Part shown: positions 33,896 to 39,577 of the stretch, in pieces
Layout: the number at the start of each line of letters is the position of its first letter
How positions within the stretch are numbered: the stretch's first letter is position 1
NCBI GenBank assembly: GCA_002478945.1
Contig: DLKM01000015.1
Location: 21,742 to 61,318 of the forward strand
Direction of reading: 5' to 3'
Source of the DNA: Christensenella sp. UBA7588
Lineage (GTDB): Bacteria > Bacillota > Clostridia > Christensenellales > CAG-917
DNA length: 39,577 nt
The notes under the pieces: generated by a model
Told to the model about the DNA's origin: nothing
The model's database searches: none
What the model saw: only the letters and a program-made list of their open reading frames with translations
Program-made: the position numbers and the translations under genes

Positions 33896-33970
33896 GCAAC
33901 GCCACGATGTAGTCGTGGTAACCATAGTATTCAAATAAAAAAATATCGTACATAAAGTACGATATTTTTT
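33896..33970. repeat. Diverged copy of the tRNA-array hairpin unit, ending in a terminator
   Basis: Shares the order CAACGCCACGAtg, CGTGG, a short G..C palindrome, CAAATAAAAAAAT, CGTAC, a 5-nt loop and GTACGATATTTTTT with the units at 35161-35230 and 35347-35420. Here the first hairpin is CCACGA/TCGTGG with a 5-nt loop, followed by GGTAACC instead of GGGAATCCC. The last hairpin, AAATATCGTAC/GTACGATATTT (33941-33967), with its T-run, probably terminates the surface-protein gene. Confidence 0.8.
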
Positions 33971-34175
33971 GATGGGAAGCATAAACATTTCGCATATGTT
34001 GCAAATCTTTTATTATATGTTTTTGTTCTTGAATGCGAATATCTTGAGGCTTTATATATTTTTTATAAACAATAGTGTTTATTATGATTCGGTCGATTGT
34101 TCGTTGCTGTTTAAGAGGGTTTTTATGTTAAGACAAATCAACCGTCAGTTGAATCGTCGCTATCGAAATAGGTTA

Positions 34176-34204
34176 TTGACCTTAAACATTCGCACAATTA
34201 TAAT
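34176..34204 (+). promoter_or_regulatory. Strong sigma-A-type promoter of the XRE gene
   Basis: TTGACC (34176-34181), 17-nt spacer, TATAAT (34199-34204), 27 nt before the XRE start. One mismatch to consensus in total. Confidence 0.85.
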
Positions 34205-34231
34205 GAAACCAACAAACAATGCGAGGTTAAT

Positions 34232-34837
34232 ATGTATACGGTATTTAGCGAACATTTGAAACAAATCAGACAAGCGACGCAGTCAACGCAGAAGCAACTG
34301 GCAGATTATATAAACGTGTCCGTTCAATCGGTTTCGAAGTGGGAAAAGGGTACGTCGTTACCGTCAATAGAATATTTGCCACAAATTGCAGATTTTTTTA
34401 ATTGTTCCGTAAACGCTTTTTTCTCGGATTTTGAATTACAAGTATGCAAGCCGTTTATACAGCATAGCGACAATTCCGACGGCCAAGACGTGTTTGCCGC
34501 AGTTTTAAGTTATGAGGGGATATTGAAAGGTTATCTAAAAAAGCCTGAAGAAGAAAGAGAACCGAGTTTAACAATACCTGTAAACGCAATGTTTTTGCCC
34601 GCAGTATATGATTGCTTAAAAAAATACGATTACGTCAGTCCGAGTACGCTCCAATATAATTTAGATACTGACTATTTTGTTTCGTGCAAAATTTTCGACG
34701 CTTTGGTAAATATGGGAATTATAGATAACTCCGACTCCAACGACAGATTCAGGGTAATAAAGCACAATATCGGCCTACTTATTCCATACATAAAAATGAA
34801 CACCGTTGAGCCTATCCCGAAGAATTCAATCACATAA
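34232..34837 (+). CDS. XRE family transcriptional regulator
   Basis: 201 residues. The N-terminal HTH_3/XRE domain (about 6-62) reads LKQIRQATQSTQKQLADYINVSVQSVSKWEKGTSLPSIEYLPQIADFFNCSVNAFF, a complete Cro/C1-type fold. The C-terminal part (about 65-201) has no family I recognise; it includes VPVNAMF-like and YDYVSPSTLQYNLDTDYFVSCKIFDALVNMGII segments that look like a small winged-helix. GCGAGG precedes the ATG, and a strong promoter lies upstream. It is AT-richer than its neighbours and sits beside the tRNA-Ala repeat array, which could mean it was brought in with a mobile element; no integrase accompanies it. Confidence 0.87.
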   Translation: MYTVFSEHLKQIRQATQSTQKQLADYINVSVQSVSKWEKGTSLPSIEYLPQIADFFNCSVNAFFSDFELQVCKPFIQHSDNSDGQDVFAAVLSYEGILKGYLKKPEEEREPSLTIPVNAMFLPAVYDCLKKYDYVSPSTLQYNLDTDYFVSCKIFDALVNMGIIDNSDSNDRFRVIKHNIGLLIPYIKMNTVEPIPKNSIT

Positions 34838-34916
34838 CCTATGTGCATAAGCAATCAATCAAAAATGACCCATACTAATCGGTCAAAACGTTACTGGTGT
34901 GGATGAGGGACATTTT

Positions 34917-34937
34917 TGGTGGAGCCAAGGGGATTCG
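34917..34937 (-). repeat. Duplicate of tRNA-Ala 3' end (att-like), distal copy
   Basis: On the minus strand this is the last 21 nt of the tRNA-Ala, from CGAA of the T-loop to the encoded CCA. The match ends within the T-loop; the rest of the tRNA is absent, so no functional tRNA is made. Identity running from the T-loop to CCA is the usual footprint of tRNA-targeting integrases. Confidence 0.9.
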
Positions 34938-35233
34938 TAGGAAGCGTACCTTGGACGCTTCCGTAATAGCGGAGCGAGCAAGTTTTACTTGCAGAGCGAA
35001 GCGTCTACGCAAACAAACGGTGCTGTCGCACCTCCGTGCAATGCGCGGACACTTCGTGCTTTGTTTGTTTGCTATGTCCGCTACGCACGATTTCCGCAAA
35101 TGCTACGCGCTTGCGTCTCTCTTTGCTTGCGGTTATCCCGCAGGGGTTCGCGTTGCAGAGCAACGCCACGATGAAATCGTGGGAATCCCTTGTCTACAAA
35201 TAAAAAAATCGTACACAAAGTACGATATTTTTT

Positions 35234-35254
35234 TGGTGGAGCCAAGGGGATTCG
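35234..35254 (-). repeat. Duplicate of tRNA-Ala 3' end (att-like), middle copy
   Basis: Second identical 21-nt copy, 189 bp from the intact gene's 3' end. Sequence beyond the T-loop border is the same as at the distal copy (an 8-bp-stem hairpin, here with small changes), not tRNA. Confidence 0.9.
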
Positions 35255-35389
35255 TAGGAAGTGTACCTTGAACGCTTCCGTAATAGCGGAGCGAGCAAGT
35301 TTACTTGCAGAGCGAAGCGTTAGCCCGCAGGGGTTCGCGTTGCAGAGCAACGCCACGCTGAAATCGTGGGAATCCCTTGCCTACAAATA

Positions 35390-35422
35390 AAAAAAATCGC
35401 ACATAAAGTACGATATTTTTTT
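35390..35422 (-). terminator. Terminator of tRNA-Ala
   Basis: Directly after the CCA, the minus strand has ATCGTAC, a 5-nt loop and GTGCGAT (one G-U pair), followed by a run of T. The same hairpin follows the tRNA-fragment copies on their left. Confidence 0.8.
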
Positions 35423-35498
35423 TGGTGGAGCCAAGGGGATTCGAACCCCTGACCTTTTGAATGCCATTCAAACGCGCTACCAACTGCGCCATGACCCC
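35423..35498 (-). tRNA. tRNA-Ala (anticodon GGC)
   Basis: 76 nt with encoded CCA. Read on the minus strand: acceptor stem GGGGTCA/TGGCTCC (two wobble pairs), D-arm GCGC-AGTTGGTA-GCGC, anticodon stem TTTGA/TCAAA around ATGGCAT with anticodon GGC (reads GCC/GCU alanine codons), T-arm AGGGG-TTCGAAT-CCCCT, discriminator A, then CCA. All arms pair, so the gene should be functional. It has a good promoter upstream and a terminator directly downstream. Confidence 0.96.
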
Positions 35499-35519
35499 GT
35501 TTGGTTCGTTTGCCTCAAT

Positions 35520-35548
35520 ATATTACATCATTTTTTGAAAGAGTACAA
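35520..35548 (-). promoter_or_regulatory. Promoter of tRNA-Ala
   Basis: On the minus strand: -35 TTGTAC (35548-35543), 17-nt spacer ending in TG, -10 TAATAT (35525-35520), 22 nt before the mature 5' end. Confidence 0.75.
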
Positions 35549-35629
35549 GCATTTTTTTAAGATTGTGATATTTTGGCGCGTATTTGAAATAAAACGATTA
35601 AATTCGACGGCGGTTTTTTCGATTTATGG

Positions 35630-35688
35630 TTGATTGTTGGCGGAAATGCTGTTAATATAGGTACATAGTATTGTTTTTTATAATACTA
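35630..35688 (+). promoter_or_regulatory. Candidate promoter and operator of the sugar symporter gene
   Basis: TTGATT (35630-35635), 17-nt spacer and TAATAT (35653-35658) would start transcription near 35665. A 7-bp inverted repeat TAGTATT/AATACTA (35666-35672 and 35682-35688) lies exactly at that point, where a repressor could act. An alternative TATAAT at 35679-35684 lacks a -35. Confidence 0.45.
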
Positions 35689-35711
35689 AATTTAAGGAAA
35701 GTGGTGAAATT

Positions 35712-37925
35712 ATGAGTGAAACTGCACAAGCCGAGAAATTGAGCGGCAAGCAGAAAATGAACAATTTTGTACACAAGTTGTTCGGCTCGACTCCCGGAGA
35801 CGGCGAATTGCAACCCAAAGAGGGCTTCAGCTATTCGCTTTGCGGATTCGGACAAAACTTGATTTGTACGATTATCGGTTCGTATCTTACGGTATTTATG
35901 ACCGACGCAATCGGTTTCGGCGCATTATCCGTTGCATTGCTTATGTTGTTTGCGCGTATTTACGACGCACTCAACGACCCGATTATGGGTTCTATCGTCG
36001 ACCGTACTCGTACCAAGTGGGGCAAATGTCGCCCTTATATGAAATGGATGGCAATCCCGATTGCCGTAATGACCATTTTGTGCTTCTTGCCGTGGTATAA
36101 GAACACCCCCGGCGGATTTGCGGCAATCTCGGTTATGTACGTAATTTGGGGTATGGTTTATACGGTCGCGGACGTTCCTTACTGGGGACTTTCAACCGCA
36201 ATGAGCAACGATACTTATCGCAGAGGCAATTTGCTTACGATAGCTCGTCTGTTCTGCACGCTCGGCGCAGGTCTCGTTACGATTATCGTTCCGATGGTTA
36301 CGTCAAATACTACTGCGGTATGGCAAACAGAGTTGTCTATCGCACAAAATATGCGCACGTCCATTACGTCGGTTAAAACGGACGAGAATCCCGACGGATA
36401 CGTCTGGATAATGGTTAAATCCGATATTCGCGAACTTCTTTCACAAATTCCCGACATCGACGAATATGAAAAGGACGGCAAAGAATACGGAGTCAGAGAG
36501 CAAATCGATACTTTCGTAAAATATTTGAACGACAAAGACTATAAAGACGACCCCGCTATCGTTGCATTGAGAGATTACCTCTACGGTCTCAACGTAGAAA
36601 ACCAACACGTTGACGGCAACGATTACAGATACGACTTTATCGTGTTCAAGAACAATCAATGGGTCTTGAGAGCGTCGGGAAGCGCGTTGCTCAACGTGGT
36701 CGATACCGACATCGATTTGACTTTGTATGAGAGTGATTTGCTCGCAAGCCTCGACGGCATTATCGCAAACGATACGGGCTCTATTCAAACGAGATTGAAA
36801 TGGATTTACTTCATTACCGCAATTATCTGCTGTGTGGTGGCGGTTCCTCTGTTCTTCCTCGGATTTAAGAACACGACGGAAAGAAACGTATCCGTTGAAA
36901 ATCCGCCGTCTCTCGGACACAACCTCAAACTTTTGTTCAAGAACAAACCGTTGATGCTCATCGTTCTTTCGGGTATAGGCGGTGCGGCAAGGCTGTTGTT
37001 TACGTACACGGGCGGTCTGTATTTCGCAAAATACGTCCTTGCCGACGTATCTATTCTCGGCGGCTTTATGAAGGGCGAAGGCTTGTATACGCTCTTTACG
37101 CTCGCAATCGTCCCCGGCGGACTTATCGCTTCCTTACTCGTGCCTTGGTGTACCAAAAAATTCGGCAAGAAAAACACCTACATTTGGTCGCACGTCATAG
37201 GCGGCGTGGCAATGCTCATTGCGTTTATCGTCGGTATCACGACGGGCAGAGGAGATTATACAAATATCGCGACAATCGTCTGTTTGATTATCGCGCTCGT
37301 TATCGCAGGTATTCCTTCGGGCTTCGGCAACATCCTTACTTACGCTATGATTGGCGACACCGTCGAGTATCTCGAACTCAAGACGGGAGAAAGAGCGGAA
37401 GGTATCTGCTTCGCAATGCAAACGCTTATCAATAAAATCGGTATGGCGGTCGGCGCGTTTATCGGCGTTTTGTCTTACGAACTCGCGGGCGTAGAAGCAA
37501 ACAACCCCTCACTTATGGGCGACACAAACAAAGACACGATGTGGATTATGCTCGTCGGCATTGCGGCAATAAGTTTCTTCCTCACGGTTATTCCGCTTTT
37601 CTTCTACAAGTTCAATGAGAAAGAACAACAAGAAGCAAAGGCTGAAATCGAGGCAAGAAAAGGCGCAAACGCACAAAACGACGAGAATACCGAAAACGTC
37701 GAGGACGGCGGAGCGGCACAAATCGTTTTCCCAAATGAGGACAGTATGGCTGTTGCAATCGATGAAAACGGTGTAGTCGACCTTGAACAAAACGATGCGG
37801 AAGAAACCGTCGTCAATGACGAAGAATCTTCGGACGTAGAAGAATCTGCCGTAGTCGAAGAAAACTCCGACAACGTTTCCGACGTCGAAGCAAGCGAAGA
37901 AACTCCGCACGACGACGCGGAATAA
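35712..37925 (+). CDS. GPH-type sugar:cation symporter (MelB-like) with large insert
   Basis: Secondary transporter of the glycoside-pentoside-hexuronide:cation family (MFS fold), 737 residues. Family signatures: GQNLICTIIGSYLTVFMTDAIG (first helix), ARIYDALNDPIMGSIVDRTRTKWGKCRPY (about 77-105) with the cation-site Asp residues, VADVPYWGLSTAMS (about 154-167), and in the second half LTYAMIGDTVEYLELKTGERAEGICFAMQTLINKIG. An extra charged segment of about 155 residues (about 200-355) splits the protein between the two six-helix halves, near helices 5-6. The C-terminus has about 110 acidic, Glu/Asp/Val-rich, probably disordered residues. Typical members have 450-500 residues. AAGGAAAGTGG precedes the ATG. 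The substrate is likely a glycoside or oligosaccharide; no glycosidase is next to it. Confidence 0.9.
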   Translation: MSETAQAEKLSGKQKMNNFVHKLFGSTPGDGELQPKEGFSYSLCGFGQNLICTIIGSYLTVFMTDAIGFGALSVALLMLFARIYDALNDPIMGSIVDRTRTKWGKCRPYMKWMAIPIAVMTILCFLPWYKNTPGGFAAISVMYVIWGMVYTVADVPYWGLSTAMSNDTYRRGNLLTIARLFCTLGAGLVTIIVPMVTSNTTAVWQTELSIAQNMRTSITSVKTDENPDGYVWIMVKSDIRELLSQIPDIDEYEKDGKEYGVREQIDTFVKYLNDKDYKDDPAIVALRDYLYGLNVENQHVDGNDYRYDFIVFKNNQWVLRASGSALLNVVDTDIDLTLYESDLLASLDGIIANDTGSIQTRLKWIYFITAIICCVVAVPLFFLGFKNTTERNVSVENPPSLGHNLKLLFKNKPLMLIVLSGIGGAARLLFTYTGGLYFAKYVLADVSILGGFMKGEGLYTLFTLAIVPGGLIASLLVPWCTKKFGKKNTYIWSHVIGGVAMLIAFIVGITTGRGDYTNIATIVCLIIALVIAGIPSGFGNILTYAMIGDTVEYLELKTGERAEGICFAMQTLINKIGMAVGAFIGVLSYELAGVEANNPSLMGDTNKDTMWIMLVGIAAISFFLTVIPLFFYKFNEKEQQEAKAEIEARKGANAQNDENTENVEDGGAAQIVFPNEDSMAVAIDENGVVDLEQNDAEETVVNDEESSDVEESAVVEENSDNVSDVEASEETPHDDAE

Positions 37926-37943
37926 TCGAAATATTCGCAAATA

Positions 37944-37974
37944 AAAACGAGGCATTTAGATGCCTCGTTTTTTT
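37944..37974. terminator. Rho-independent terminator after the symporter
   Basis: AAAACGAGGCAT (37944-37955) pairs with ATGCCTCGTTTT (37960-37971) around TTAG, followed by more T. It sits between converging genes and has an A-run on the left arm, so it may work both ways. Confidence 0.92.
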
Positions 37975-38039
37975 ATCGTTTAATCAATGATTGAAAACGT
38001 AAAAACGTTTATTCGACGATTGAAAATCGGTAAATAAGT

Positions 38040-39425
38040 TTATTTTGCAAAACTTACTTTTTCAATCAAATCGGCGTAAGCGGTGCGGTAGATGTCGAAA
38101 ATCGCGGTAATCGCTTTGAGAGATATTCGCTCGTTGGGCTGATGTATAATCATCTCTCCGTAGCCCTTCATTTCGGGACCGAAAGCCACGCAGTTGGTAA
38201 ATTCTCTTGCGTATGTGCCGCCTGCGCTGCAGATAGGTTGGCTCTTTTCGTCTCCCGTGACTTTGCGGTATGCGCCGAGCAGAATTTGAATCATATCAGA
38301 ATTCGGGTCGATTTTGAAGCCTTTTGATTCGGAAAGCAAAACGACACGAACGTTCTCGTTTGTAAGTTTTTCGCGGACTTGCGCAAGCATCTTGTCCGTG
38401 TCGGTGTTGAACGGAAGTCGAGAATTGATTTTGATTGAAAACTCGTCGTTTTCAAAGGAGCAAAGACCGACGTTGACCGCAATTTTGCCGTATTCGTCCT
38501 CCGCAAAACAACCGAGTTTTTCGCCGTGTACGCAAGTCGAAATATATTGATTGTATATGCGCACAAAATCGTTTTTGACAACGCCGTTCAACGCGTTAAG
38601 CGCAAAAGAAATTGCGTTTACGCCGAGTTGCGGAAGGGAGCCGTGAGCCGCTTTTCCGTATACCGTGAACGACACTTTATTGCCGTTGACGGAATGAGTG
38701 TGACCGATGCCGTTTGAATCGAGAGATTTGCAAATCTCGCTTACGGTGTTTTCGACCGAAGCGTCGGTGCAATCGAGAACGAAAGTACACACGTCGGGTA
38801 CGGCGTTTATGACTATGCCGCCGTCGAGAGATACGAGTTTCGCGCCGCTTTCCGAAACGGATTTGCCCGTTATCTGAATGCTGTTTATGGATTTTTCGGC
38901 AAAAATCACGGGGAAGTCCGAATCGGGAGATACTCCGTAGGTTATCGGTTCGTCGACTTTTAGATAATGCTCCATACAAAGCGAACCCGTTTCTTCGTTG
39001 CAGCCGAAGATAACGCGCACGCGCTTGTTAAACTTGAATCCGTCGTCCATCAACGCTTTGATTGCGTACAGCGAGATGATAATCGGACCTTTGTCGTCGA
39101 TTGTGCCTCTGCCCCAAATTTCGTCGTCTACGAGCGTGCCGGAGTAGGGAGGATACTTCCAACCGTCGCCCTCGGGAACTACGTCGAGATGTCCGATGAT
39201 GCCTACGATTTCCTCGCCTTGACCGATTTCGGCATATCCGCAATAGCCGTCAAGATTAACGGTGCGGAAACCGAGATTTTTTGCGACGCTCAAAACGTAT
39301 TCGAGACAATCTTTGTTGCCTTGCCCGAAAGGACCTCCCGCAACGGGCGTATCCTCTACCGTCTTAAAACGCACGGCGTTTTGTATAGTGTCGATGATTT
39401 CGGGCATATATTTTTGGATATTCAT
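38040..39425 (-). CDS. pepV: M20 family dipeptidase (PepV-like)
   Basis: Zinc-dependent dipeptidase, 461 residues, cytoplasmic. The start at 39425 (MNIQKYMPEI) follows ACGGAGG closely; the frame is open further upstream without a site. Motifs in order: GHLDVVPEGDGW (first His and Asp), GRGTIDDKGP (bridging Asp), GCNEETGS (catalytic Glu and metal Glu), SPDSDFPV (metal Asp), a lid region with AAHGSLPQLG, SAGGTYAREF and HQPNE (last metal His). This is the PepV layout rather than ArgE/DapE. It cleaves dipeptides produced by uptake and turnover of peptides. A near-consensus promoter lies just upstream. Confidence 0.93.
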   Translation of the reverse strand: MNIQKYMPEIIDTIQNAVRFKTVEDTPVAGGPFGQGNKDCLEYVLSVAKNLGFRTVNLDGYCGYAEIGQGEEIVGIIGHLDVVPEGDGWKYPPYSGTLVDDEIWGRGTIDDKGPIIISLYAIKALMDDGFKFNKRVRVIFGCNEETGSLCMEHYLKVDEPITYGVSPDSDFPVIFAEKSINSIQITGKSVSESGAKLVSLDGGIVINAVPDVCTFVLDCTDASVENTVSEICKSLDSNGIGHTHSVNGNKVSFTVYGKAAHGSLPQLGVNAISFALNALNGVVKNDFVRIYNQYISTCVHGEKLGCFAEDEYGKIAVNVGLCSFENDEFSIKINSRLPFNTDTDKMLAQVREKLTNENVRVVLLSESKGFKIDPNSDMIQILLGAYRKVTGDEKSQPICSAGGTYAREFTNCVAFGPEMKGYGEMIIHQPNERISLKAITAIFDIYRTAYADLIEKVSFAK

Positions 39426-39452
39426 ATTTGCCTCCGTATACTTTATAAATAT

Positions 39453-39481
39453 ATTATAAGGCATAGCCGCATCAAAATCAA
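39453..39481 (-). promoter_or_regulatory. Promoter of pepV
   Basis: On the minus strand: TTGATT (39481-39476), 17-nt spacer, TATAAT (39458-39453), 27 nt before the start codon. Confidence 0.82.
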
Positions 39482-39577
39482 ATGTAGAATGCGAATTTAA
39501 TAAATGAGTATGCTTTGTGTGCTTCCGTTCTCGCTCCGTTTTGTACTCAACGCAAGCACGCTAACGCGTTGCTGTTT
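39482..39577. other. Window end: non-coding, hairpin-containing
   Basis: No gene is supported. The last 60 nt contain CAACGC...GCGTTG arms with an inner AGC/GCT pair, similar in style to the hairpin-rich spacers at 2.8-3.1 and 34.9-35.4 kb. The window is cut here, so a unit may continue. Confidence 0.4.

Larger units (their letters stand above)
33876..34231. other. Non-coding gap holding a repeat copy and an XRE promoter
   Basis: A 356-nt gap. Its left third is the third, diverged copy of the tRNA-array repeat (33896-33970). The rest is AT-rich with no ribosome binding site in front of any open frame; a 96-codon + frame from 33969 overlaps the XRE start and is probably chance. The XRE promoter lies at 34176-34204. 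Confidence 0.6.
34838..35422. repeat. tRNA-Ala 3'-end repeat array with tandem mini-hairpins
   Basis: A non-coding 585-nt block downstream of the minus-strand tRNA-Ala. The 21-nt 3' end of that tRNA (T-loop to CCA) recurs at 34917-34937 and 35234-35254 in the same orientation as in the intact gene at 35423-35443. The units are 317 and 189 bp long and nearly identical except for about 130 extra bp (roughly 35005-35137) in the left one. Each holds back-to-back short hairpins: 8-bp stem 34940-34962, GCAAGT-TTT-ACTTGC 34978-34992, CGTTGC-AGA-GCAACG 35151-35165, CCACGAT-GAA-ATCGTGG 35166-35182, and a terminator-like ATCGTAC/GTACGAT stem 35208-35226 just before the next tRNA fragment. No coding potential is supported. 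Confidence 0.85.

Noticed and set aside
33969..34259. 96-codon + strand open frame before the XRE gene
   Set aside because: No ribosome binding site, biased low-complexity AT-rich translation, and it covers the XRE promoter and start.
34917..35254. Additional tRNA genes at the two tRNA-like fragments
   Set aside because: Only the last 21 nt match; acceptor 5' strand, D-arm and anticodon arm are missing.
34897..35390. Several short open frames across the tRNA-Ala array
   Set aside because: They follow the repeats, differ between copies by frame, and have no ribosome binding sites; the block is better explained as hairpin repeats.
34838..35422. CRISPR array
   Set aside because: Three 21-nt repeats at uneven 317/189-bp spacing, matching a tRNA 3' end, with spacers that resemble each other; no cas genes.
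21392..35498. Whole region from the capsid cassette to tRNA-Ala as one element integrated at that tRNA
   Set aside because: No copy of the tRNA 3' end was found left of 34917, so the att-like repeats bracket only the short array, not the cassette.

Overview
The window reads as a chromosomal segment of a gut-type Bacillota (class Clostridia; a Christensenellales-like lineage is my guess from style, not proven). The basis is the Clostridia-typical gene run murB - PHP hydrolase - whiA - dnaE - pfkA, AGGAGG-type ribosome binding sites, a YitT/DUF2179 protein, DUF1538 with P-II-like genes, and Listeria-Bacteroides-type repeats. Genes are dense, mostly on the + strand, with mid-range GC and a standard genetic code.

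Region by region. (1) 78-6722: cell wall, cell division and replication genes murB, a PHP phosphoesterase, whiA and dnaE; rapZ and yvcK, which often sit just before whiA, are absent here. (2) 7101-9400: two phosphofructokinases in tandem, one with ATP-type motifs and one with PPi-type motifs. (3) 9501-15909: an alpha/beta hydrolase, a 23S rRNA uracil methyltransferase of the RlmD/RlmCD type, a lipoprotein hydrolase, galM, a hexapeptide acetyltransferase and a HAD phosphatase. (4) 16045-21257: a YitT-family membrane protein (minus strand), an operon of a duplicated DUF1538 membrane protein with two P-II-like proteins, and a membrane protein with an Arg/Asp/Tyr/Gly tail (minus strand). (5) 21392-30700: a compact block of virion genes in P22-like order: large terminase, small protein, portal, scaffold, major capsid with a C-terminal Listeria-Bacteroides repeat, small protein, gp4-like adaptor, gp10-like hub, and two coiled-coil proteins, closed by a strong terminator. 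No integrase, replication, lysis, sheath, tape-measure or spike gene is visible. (6) 30905-34837: a TetR-type regulator, a large beta-helix/CxxC surface protein and an XRE regulator. (7) 34838-35498: a complete tRNA-Ala(GGC) on the minus strand, with two further copies of its 3' end downstream of it, each joined to a string of tiny hairpins and a terminator. (8) 35712-39425: a GPH-type sugar:cation symporter with a large internal insert and acidic tail, then a PepV-like M20 dipeptidase (minus strand).

The most unusual parts are the stripped capsid/packaging cassette with its decorated capsid protein, the tRNA-Ala 3'-end repeat array with its back-to-back mini-hairpins (a third copy of the array's right part lies behind the surface protein gene, and similar mini-hairpins lie before dnaE), and the DUF1538/P-II/P-II operon, whose permease carries an acidic tail and whose first P-II-like protein carries a basic tail. 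All functional calls rest on motif reading by eye; no database search was run.
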